Below, one piece after another: positions 1 through 4,798 of a DNA stretch of 6,777 nt. This stretch comes from RGIG8748 sp045539515 (GTDB lineage Bacteria; Bacillota; Clostridia; UMGS1810): NCBI GenBank assembly GCA_045539515.1, contig JAZQFN010000068.1, positions 1 through 6,777 on the forward strand, read 5' to 3'. Position numbers and translations under genes: made by a program. Numbering within the stretch: position 1 is the first letter of the stretch; each line of letters opens with the position of its first letter. The notes below the pieces were generated by a model, which saw only the letters and a list, made by a program, of their open reading frames with translations, ran no database searches and was not told the origin of the DNA.

Positions 1-150
1 AAAAACGCAGCTAATGCTTTGTGCATTAGCGAGTATTTTAACGAAGTAGTGTTTCAAAAATTCACACTCAAAACGGCTTCTGATACCAAAGCAAATGCTT
101 TCGCACGTCGAGAGGTGAGATTTGGCAATAGCAAAAAGGCACATATATGA
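1..150 (+). CDS. Possible 3' end of an upstream gene, product unrecognised
   Basis: The first forward frame is open from the window edge for 49 codons and stops at TGA 148-150. The other two forward frames close at 12-14 and 47-49. An intrinsic terminator begins one base after this stop, which is the usual arrangement at the end of a gene. The visible peptide begins KNAANALCISEYFNEVV, has a basic C-terminal half (ARREVRFGNSKKAHI) and shows no motif or membrane segment I recognise. A hairpin-forming inverted repeat (10-30) falls inside it, which is unusual for coding DNA, so this could instead be noncoding repeat sequence that happens to be open. A stop-free stretch of 49 codons is only mildly improbable by chance. 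I do not assign a function. Confidence 0.3.
   Translation, partial: KNAANALCISEYFNEVVFQKFTLKTASDTKANAFARREVRFGNSKKAHI
10..30. repeat. Perfect 8-bp inverted repeat (hairpin)
   Basis: GCTAATGC (10-17) and GCATTAGC (23-30) are exact reverse complements separated by the 5-base loop TTTGT. No U-tract follows, so this is not an intrinsic terminator. It may be the remains of an interspersed palindromic repeat or part of a structured RNA running in from the left. A smaller inverted repeat, AAAGC (88-92) with GCTTT (97-101), lies downstream. Confidence 0.55.
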
Positions 151-151
151 A

Positions 152-180
152 GAAAAACATCTGGAAAACAGATGTTTTTC
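152..180 (+). terminator. Intrinsic terminator after the upstream frame
   Basis: GAAAAACATCTG (152-163) pairs perfectly with CAGATGTTTTTC (169-180) around the 5-base loop GAAAA. The run of five A on the left and five T on the right makes it look functional in both directions. It starts one base after the stop codon at 148-150 and lies 145 bp before the first TauE/SafE gene, so it separates the upstream transcript from the operon beginning at 326. It also lies inside a spurious N-terminal extension of the frame at 326-676, which argues against a translation start as early as TTG 122. Confidence 0.75.
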
Positions 181-204
181 AACATTTATGGTAATTTTAA
201 ATGA

Positions 205-233
205 TTTACAGGATAATTTATACTCTGTATTCT
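205..233 (+). promoter_or_regulatory. Candidate sigma-A promoter for the TSUP-murD-peptidase operon
   Basis: TTTACA (205-210, 5 of 6 consensus) and TATTCT (228-233, 4 of 6) are spaced by 17 bp in the gap between the terminator (152-180) and the first gene at 326. The region is A+T rich and contains two other TTTACA hexamers (267-272 and 279-284), but these lack a good -10 at proper spacing. A promoter is expected here because the preceding transcript is terminated; the exact hexamers are a best guess. Confidence 0.35.
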
Positions 234-325
234 TTCTTATCCCTGCCTTTTTGCGGTCTGGACTTTTTTACATTCCCTTTTACATATTTAAGGGAAAATC
301 ATCCAATACTATACCGGGTGATTTT

Positions 326-676
326 ATGAAATTTAAATTAAGCTTATGGGGTTTTGCGGCAGGGCTCTGCAATGGGCTTTTCGGCTCCGGCGGAGGCATT
401 GTGGCAGTACCCGTTCTTGAAAGGGTGGCGCATCTTCCTACAAAAAAAGCCCACGCCACAGCAATTGCTCTTATACTTCCGGTTACGGTGGTAAGCATTG
501 TGAGGTATTCTTTTTTTCTTGATGCTCACATACCTACCCTGGGTGCGGCGTGTACGGGCGGTGTGGCAGGAAGCTTTATAGGGGCGTACCTTCTTAAGCG
601 TTTTTCCGTGAACATAATACGGAAAATTTTCGGCGTTGTAATAATAATTGCCGCCGTAAGGATGGTGATAATGTGA
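326..676 (+). CDS. TauE/SafE (TSUP) family half-length membrane permease, first subunit
   Basis: This 116-residue, very hydrophobic protein has about four membrane segments. Near its N-terminus (residues 13-31) it carries the glycine-rich TSUP signature GLCNGLFGSGGGIVAVPVL. A conserved AHATAIALILP segment follows at about residues 45-55. TSUP proteins usually have about 250-270 residues built from two such four-helix repeats, so this is one repeat only. Family members move sulfur-containing or organic anions (sulfite, sulfoacetate, taurine-related) across the cytoplasmic membrane; the substrate here cannot be told. I chose ATG 326 because the signature lies close to the N-terminus, as in homologues, with GGGTG (316-320) five bases upstream as a weak ribosome binding site. 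The longer frame from TTG 122 would run through a terminator hairpin and add a non-homologous extension. Its stop overlaps the start of the second half-permease. Confidence 0.85.
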   Translation: MKFKLSLWGFAAGLCNGLFGSGGGIVAVPVLERVAHLPTKKAHATAIALILPVTVVSIVRYSFFLDAHIPTLGAACTGGVAGSFIGAYLLKRFSVNIIRKIFGVVIIIAAVRMVIM

Positions 677-1053
677 GGTTTATGTATCTTGCATTGGCGG
701 CTGTCCTTTCGGGTACCATAGGCGGTATGGGCATAGGTGGGGGAGTCATCCTTATTCCTGTGCTTACGGGGCTCTTCGGCATAGCCCAGAAGGATGCCCA
801 GTTTATAAACCTTCTTTACTTTGTACCTGTTGCAGTATGTGCTCTTTGGGTTCATACCCGGTCGGGCAGGGTAGAGTGGAAGAAGGCGCTGTATATGGCA
901 TCGGGAGCAATAATTGGAGCTCTTTTGGGTTCTTATCTGGCAGAGCTTGCAGCAGATAATTTCCTGAGGCGCATATTTGGCGTATTTTTGCTGGCGGTAG
1001 GCATAAGTCAGCTCAAAAAACCTAAGACAAAGAATAAATCTGTGGAGGAATAG
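673..1053 (+). CDS. TauE/SafE (TSUP) family half-length membrane permease, second subunit
   Basis: This 126-residue integral membrane protein has about four hydrophobic segments and a TSUP signature at residues 14-31 (GTIGGMGIGGGVILIPVL). It ends in a Lys/Glu-rich cytoplasmic tail (LKKPKTKNKSVEE). It is the counterpart of the preceding gene, and together the two match one full-length eight-helix TSUP transporter, so a heterodimeric permease is the likely product. GTG 673 is the probable start because it overlaps the upstream TGA (674-676) by 4 nt, a classic translational-coupling junction. AAGGA at 657-661 is a distant ribosome binding site. An in-frame ATG at 682 is possible, but its GAGG (675-678) would be only three bases away. 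murD begins 3 bp after the stop. Substrate is unknown. Confidence 0.87.
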   Translation: MRFMYLALAAVLSGTIGGMGIGGGVILIPVLTGLFGIAQKDAQFINLLYFVPVAVCALWVHTRSGRVEWKKALYMASGAIIGALLGSYLAELAADNFLRRIFGVFLLAVGISQLKKPKTKNKSVEE

Positions 1054-1056
1054 ACT

Positions 1057-2460
1057 ATGATTAATCCCAATGTTGAGGCGTTTAAAAGGACAATGACAGG
1101 CAAAAAGGTGTCTGTGCTTGGCCTTGGTGTAAGTAATATACCGGCTCTCGGATTTTTAAGTGAATGCGGTGCCATTATTACCGGTTGCGACAAAAGAAGC
1201 GAAGATGTAATGGAGCCTTCCGTTATGGCTGAAATTCGTAAGCATTGCGACTTTTATCATCTGGGCGAGGATTACCTCGACCACCTTGAGGGTCAAGACA
1301 TAGTCTTAAGGTCACCGGGCATTAACCCCTCTTTGGAGCAGCTTGCAAAGGCAAGGGAAGCCGGAACGGTTATTACAAGCGAAATGGAGATATTTATGTC
1401 CCTTTGCCCCTGCAAAATGATAGCTGTTACAGGCAGCGACGGCAAGACCACAACAACCACTCTGATATACGAAATTCTTACCGCTGCCGGCTACAATTGC
1501 TACAAGGGCGGCAACATCGGAACACCTCTTTTAGATAAGGTGGAGAGTATGAATCCCGACGAAATAGTGGTACTGGAGCTTTCCAGCTTCCAGCTTATGA
1601 ATATAGGGGTAAGTCCCCACGTGGCAGTTATTACAAACATATCTCCCAACCATCTGGACTACCACAAGGATATGAGCGAATATGTAGAGGCAAAGGCAAC
1701 CATTTTTGCTCATCAGGATAAAAACGACAAACTGGTTATTAATGCGGATAATTCCATCACCGGTTCCTTTAGGGGCAGACAAAAGGGCAGTCTTGAATCC
1801 TTCTCCAGACTTGACGACACCGCGGATGCCTACTACAAGGACGGCTGGCTCCTGCACAAGGGAGAAAAAATTGTGGAGAAAGAAAAAATCAAAATCCCCG
1901 GATGGCACAATGTGGAAAATTACCTTGCCGCAATATGTGCTACGGCAGGGCTTGTTGAAGCTTCTCACATAAGGAAGGTAGCCGAGAATTTCGGCGGTGT
2001 GGAGCATCGTATGGAGCTTGTGCGTACCATAGACGGCATCAACTTCTACAACGATTCCATCGGTTCATCCCCCACAAGAACCATAGCAGGTCTTGTGGCT
2101 CAGAATGACGATGTGGTTCTCATTGCCGGCGGAAAAGACAAAAATCTTGACTACAGCGAGCTTGGAAATGTAATAAAAGATAAAGTTAAGATTCTTGTGC
2201 TTATAGGCGCAACTGCCGATAAGATTGAAGCCTCGGTGGTTAAGGCATACGGCGGTTTAGCCCCTGCAATACCCATTACGAGAGTAGATAACTACAAGGA
2301 TGCAGTAGCCTCAGCCTTTGCACTTGCCAGAGGTCTTAAACCCGGCGGCAACAGGGTTTCGGTAATACTTTCTCCTGCAAGCACAAGTTTTGATATGTTT
2401 AAGAATTTTGAAGAAAGAGGCAAAACCTTTAAGAAATATGTAAATGAACTTACAGAATAG
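1057..2460 (+). CDS. murD: UDP-N-acetylmuramoyl-L-alanine--D-glutamate ligase
   Basis: This cytoplasmic Mur ligase adds D-glutamate to UDP-MurNAc-L-Ala using ATP, the second amino-acid step of peptidoglycan precursor synthesis. Its 467 residues match the normal family length. The N-terminal UDP-binding domain has GLGVSN (22-27). The central ATPase domain has the P-loop GSDGKTTTT (126-134), ELSSFQL (174-180, with the metal-binding Glu), NISPNHLDYH (194-203) and EAKATIF, whose Lys213 is the likely carbamylated lysine. The later Mur motifs are HN (284-285), GVEHRME (314-320), NDSIGSSPTRT (332-342) and AGGKDKN (357-363). The C-terminal substrate domain has SPASTSFDMFKNFEERG (439-455). The start at ATG 1057 has a strong GGAGG (1044-1048) with 8-base spacing. 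It lies outside a classical dcw cell-wall cluster: its neighbours are permease halves and aminopeptidases. It appears intact. Confidence 0.97.
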   Translation: MINPNVEAFKRTMTGKKVSVLGLGVSNIPALGFLSECGAIITGCDKRSEDVMEPSVMAEIRKHCDFYHLGEDYLDHLEGQDIVLRSPGINPSLEQLAKAREAGTVITSEMEIFMSLCPCKMIAVTGSDGKTTTTTLIYEILTAAGYNCYKGGNIGTPLLDKVESMNPDEIVVLELSSFQLMNIGVSPHVAVITNISPNHLDYHKDMSEYVEAKATIFAHQDKNDKLVINADNSITGSFRGRQKGSLESFSRLDDTADAYYKDGWLLHKGEKIVEKEKIKIPGWHNVENYLAAICATAGLVEASHIRKVAENFGGVEHRMELVRTIDGINFYNDSIGSSPTRTIAGLVAQNDDVVLIAGGKDKNLDYSELGNVIKDKVKILVLIGATADKIEASVVKAYGGLAPAIPITRVDNYKDAVASAFALARGLKPGGNRVSVILSPASTSFDMFKNFEERGKTFKKYVNELTE

Positions 2461-2463
2461 AGG
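2459..2463 (+). promoter_or_regulatory. Ribosome binding site fixing the first M42 peptidase start
   Basis: AGAGG, overlapping the murD stop TAG (2458-2460), lies 7 bases before ATG 2471. Two other in-frame ATGs exist: 2444 lies inside murD with no useful site, and 2465 is only one base from AGAGG. ATG 2471 is therefore the likely start. Confidence 0.7.
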
Positions 2464-2470
2464 AATGAAT

Positions 2471-3517
2471 ATGGACAGAAAATGCCTTATACAAAAGCTC
2501 TCATCTCTTCACGGAGTATCGGGCTTTGAATACCGCTTTTCAAAGGAAATAGAAGATATTTTTGCAAAATACTGCACCGAGGTCACCACAGACAGTCTGG
2601 GCAATGTAACAGGAATTATCCGTTCCCAATCACCTGATGCCAAGGCAGTAATGCTGGAAGCTCATATGGACGAAATAGGTATGATGATTACCGAGATTGA
2701 CGACAGGGGCTTTCTGCGATTTGTAAGCGTGGGGGGTATTGATGCAAGAATACTTCCCGGCAAAGAGGTTTTAATCCACGGCAGGGAGGATATAGTGGGC
2801 ATAGTGGGAGCTAAGCCTCCCCATATTACCACGGCGGATATGCGTTCTAAGGCCACACCTATGGACGAGCTGTATATAGACACAGGCTATAGTGCCGAAA
2901 GCATAAAGGAAATCGTAACCGTAGGCGATACTGTTACCTTTACAGACGGCTACAGGGAGCTTGGTGCCGACTACATAAGCACCAAATCTCAGGATGACCG
3001 CACAAGTGTGGCTGTACTTATATATGTAATGGAAAAACTTCAAAATATCAATCTTCCCTTTGATGTATACTTCTGCGCATGCGTTCAGGAGGAAGTAGGC
3101 AGAAGGGGAGCCGGAGTTCTTGCCACAGCCATAGACCCGGTATTTGCCGTGGCTATAGATGTGTGCCACGCCACCACACCCGATGCATCATCGGGTACTG
3201 TAAAGGCAGGCAGCGGCGCGGTTATTACCAAGGGTCCCAACATCCACCCTTTGCTTTGCGAGCATACCATTAAAATAATGGAAGAAAACCACATTCCCTA
3301 TACCATAGACATAGATTCCGATGACACCGGAACCGATGCCTGGGCAATTCAGATTGCATCAGAGGGTATACCAACCCTTCTGTTTTCTTTGCCTTTAAAG
3401 TATATGCACACCATGGTGGAAACAGTAAATATGAAGGATGTCAACGCAACGGCAAATGCCATATTTGCCCTGCTTACCAATACAGAAGATGCGGAGGCGG
3501 CAGTATGTTACAGATAA
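2471..3517 (+). CDS. M42-family metallo-aminopeptidase (TET/FrvX/YsdC type), first paralogue
   Basis: This is a 348-residue cytoplasmic dinuclear-metal aminopeptidase of MEROPS family M42. Such enzymes usually form large tetrahedral particles that trim peptides left by proteases; some are annotated as endoglucanases by error. The metal and catalytic residues are all visible: His65 and Asp67 in EAHMDEIG, the bridging Asp175/176 in SQDDR, the Glu207-Glu208 pair in QEEVGRRGA, Asp230 in AIDVCHA and His313 in YMHTMVE. The PDZ-like apical insertion lies between the first and second metal motifs. GTDA (287-290) is typical of canonical TET peptidases. The gene begins 10 bp after murD and overlaps the next peptidase gene by 13 nt, so the two are almost certainly co-expressed. 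Substrate preference cannot be read from the sequence. Confidence 0.94.
   Translation: MDRKCLIQKLSSLHGVSGFEYRFSKEIEDIFAKYCTEVTTDSLGNVTGIIRSQSPDAKAVMLEAHMDEIGMMITEIDDRGFLRFVSVGGIDARILPGKEVLIHGREDIVGIVGAKPPHITTADMRSKATPMDELYIDTGYSAESIKEIVTVGDTVTFTDGYRELGADYISTKSQDDRTSVAVLIYVMEKLQNINLPFDVYFCACVQEEVGRRGAGVLATAIDPVFAVAIDVCHATTPDASSGTVKAGSGAVITKGPNIHPLLCEHTIKIMEENHIPYTIDIDSDDTGTDAWAIQIASEGIPTLLFSLPLKYMHTMVETVNMKDVNATANAIFALLTNTEDAEAAVCYR
3493..3497 (+). promoter_or_regulatory. Ribosome binding site of the second peptidase, inside the first peptidase gene
   Basis: A perfect GGAGG lies within the last codons of the first M42 gene, 7 bases before ATG 3505. Ribosomes finishing the upstream gene pass directly over it, which favours coupled translation and fixes ATG 3505 as the start. 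Confidence 0.85.
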
Positions 3518-4524
3518 AGGAATTTACCGAAATAAATGCCGTATCCGGCAACGAAAAAGCCATGAGGGACAAAATAATCGAGTGCATTACCCCCTATGCC
3601 ACGGACATAACCGTAGATACCATAGGAAACGTAATTGCATTTAAGAAGGGTACCATAGACGGCGGCAAAAAGTTTGTGCTTAGCGCCCATATGGACGAGG
3701 TGGGCTTTATAGTAAGCGATGTTACCGAGGACGGATACATTAAGTTTAAATCCGTAGGCGGTATTGACCCAAGGATTATGCTTGCTCAGAGAGTTGTAAT
3801 AGGTGATGACCGTATTCCCGGAATTATGGGCGTTAAGGCGGTGCATCTGCAAAGCCCCGAGGAAAGAAAAAATGTAGTTAAGGAAAAGGATATGTACATC
3901 GACATAGGTGCCACATCCAAAGAAGGCGCCCTTGCCAAGGTGCAAAAGGGCGACTATATTGCCTTTGATTCCGATTACAGAGAAATTGGCGACGATATCA
4001 TAAAGGCAAAAGCTCTTGATGACAGGGTGGGCTGTGCCATAATGGCAGAACTTATAAAGTACAGCTACCCCAACGACATTTACTTCTGCTTTACTGTTCA
4101 GGAGGAGGTAGGAGTGCGTGGCGCTACCGTTGCCGCAAGGCGCATCAAGGCGGATATGGCGCTTATGCTTGAGGCTACCACCTGCGCCGATACTGCAGGA
4201 AGCGAACCCCACGAGTACGCCACCCAATTGGGCAAAGGGCCGGTACTTTCCATAATGGACAGAGGTGCTTACTCCGACAGAGAGCTTAATAGATTTATAG
4301 AGGATATCGCCAAAAGAGAGGGCATAGAGTACCAGTACAAAAAGACCGGTATGGGTGCCAATGAATCCAGGGCGTATCAGATATCTTCTCTTCCTTGTAA
4401 GACGGCGGCAATATCTCTGCCGGCAAGATATATACATTCCCCGGTAAGCTGCGGCAAGAAGTCCGATATAGACAAAATGTACCTTCTGGCAAAGGCTATC
4501 TGCGAGAATATACACAGCTTTTAA
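3505..4524 (+). CDS. M42-family metallo-aminopeptidase, second and divergent paralogue
   Basis: This is a 339-residue M42 peptidase in tandem with the previous one but clearly diverged. Metal and catalytic motifs are His62 and Asp64 in SAHMDEVG, Asp172/173 in KALDDRVG, Glu200-Glu201 in QEEVGVRGA and His311 in RYIHSP. The position of Asp230 in the first enzyme is occupied by Glu223 (MLEATTCADTAG). The GTDA segment is replaced by GMGANES (282-288). Both changes occur together and fit a separate M42 subgroup rather than decay, since the rest of the active site is complete. The two paralogues could form separate particles or a mixed TET complex with complementary specificities. The gene ends 8 bp before a strong promoter; no intrinsic terminator is seen directly after its stop. 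Confidence 0.94.
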   Translation: MLQIKEFTEINAVSGNEKAMRDKIIECITPYATDITVDTIGNVIAFKKGTIDGGKKFVLSAHMDEVGFIVSDVTEDGYIKFKSVGGIDPRIMLAQRVVIGDDRIPGIMGVKAVHLQSPEERKNVVKEKDMYIDIGATSKEGALAKVQKGDYIAFDSDYREIGDDIIKAKALDDRVGCAIMAELIKYSYPNDIYFCFTVQEEVGVRGATVAARRIKADMALMLEATTCADTAGSEPHEYATQLGKGPVLSIMDRGAYSDRELNRFIEDIAKREGIEYQYKKTGMGANESRAYQISSLPCKTAAISLPARYIHSPVSCGKKSDIDKMYLLAKAICENIHSF

Positions 4525-4531
4525 ATAAAAG

Positions 4532-4560
4532 TTGACAAAAGCCGGAGCTTATGCTATAAT
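4532..4560 (+). promoter_or_regulatory. Perfect consensus sigma-A promoter with extended -10
   Basis: TTGACA (4532-4537) and TATAAT (4555-4560) match consensus in all 12 positions with the optimal 17-bp spacer. TG at 4552-4553 adds an extended -10 element. Transcription should start near 4567. The spacer holds a small inverted repeat, AAGC (4539-4542) and GCTT (4547-4550). The promoter feeds a leader of about 230 nt before the CorC-like gene at 4799. So strong a promoter usually needs control after initiation, and a terminator lies in the leader. Confidence 0.93.
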
Positions 4561-4604
4561 CTTTGATTGATAGAATTATTTCGAAAGAGAGGAAAAGATA
4601 AATT

Positions 4605-4736
4605 ATGGATTCGGACGACGGCGATAGTAACAATTGTAACCGAACATATATTTATTTGTTATACAGGGCATACCTTCGTATTTACTACAGAATACGAGGG
4701 CTTGCCTTTTTGCGTTTCAAAAAGGTTTTAATCTGA
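4605..4736 (+). CDS. Putative 43-residue leader peptide with acidic N-terminus
   Basis: ATG 4605 opens a 43-codon frame ending at TGA 4734-4736, inside the leader of the CorC-like gene. A purine-rich GAGAGG (4587-4592) lies 12 bases upstream, longer than ideal but usable. The peptide begins MDSDDGDSNN, with four Asp in the first seven residues. It then turns basic and Tyr-rich (YIYLLYRAYLRIYYRIRG) and ends in FLRFKKVLI. The terminator (4667-4711) lies entirely within codons 21-36, so ribosome position should affect whether that hairpin folds. In enterobacteria, acidic or acidic-proline N-termini such as that of MgtL destabilise translating ribosomes at low Mg2+. The downstream gene is a Mg2+-related CNNM/CorC protein, so a sensing role is plausible inference. 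It might also be an untranslated leader that happens to be open, or a small membrane-active protein. Confidence 0.55.
   Translation: MDSDDGDSNNCNRTYIYLLYRAYLRIYYRIRGLAFLRFKKVLI
4667..4711 (+). terminator. Intrinsic terminator within the corC-like leader (attenuator)
   Basis: A 10-bp stem pairs CCTTCGTATT (4673-4682) with AATACGAGGG (4691-4700) through one U-G wobble, with an 8-base loop. Below a 2x2 internal loop, GGCA (4667-4670) pairs with TGCC (4703-4706). Five T follow (4707-4711). It lies about 100-145 nt downstream of the predicted start of the 4532 promoter and 87 bp before the CorC-like gene. It should therefore stop most transcripts unless antagonised, making it an attenuator. It also probably ends read-through from the peptidase operon, which has no terminator of its own. 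I found no convincing upstream antiterminator complementary to the 5' arm. Confidence 0.85.
4705..4725 (+). promoter_or_regulatory. Hairpin mutually exclusive with the leader terminator
   Basis: CCTTTTT (4705-4711) pairs perfectly with AAAAAGG (4719-4725) around a 7-base loop. It uses the last two bases of the terminator stem and its whole U-tract, so the two structures cannot coexist. A further pairing, GCGTTTC (4712-4718) with GGAACGC (4738-4744), competes with this one. Because it is transcribed after the terminator, it cannot easily prevent termination; it may act on already read-through RNA, for instance on stability. Confidence 0.45.
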
Positions 4737-4798
4737 TGGAACGCCCCGAAAAACCAATATAAATATAGTTTTACGATTACAAGGAGAAATTGATTTAA

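Noticed and set aside
1531..2007. 158-codon - strand frame inside murD
   Set aside because: It is a shadow of the conserved murD coding sequence, with no ribosome binding site or domain supporting it.
3508..4515. A 335-codon reading frame on the - strand, almost fully opposite the second M42 peptidase gene
   Set aside because: Its product shows no recognisable domain and the + strand frame has a complete metallopeptidase active site and a perfect ribosome binding site. Codon bias of the real gene commonly leaves such antisense frames open.
4567..4798. Known riboswitch (M-box, yybP-ykoY, ykkC) in the CorC-like leader
   Set aside because: I could not match the conserved sequence blocks of these classes by eye. 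A covariance-model search would settle it; a hit would weaken the leader-peptide hypothesis.
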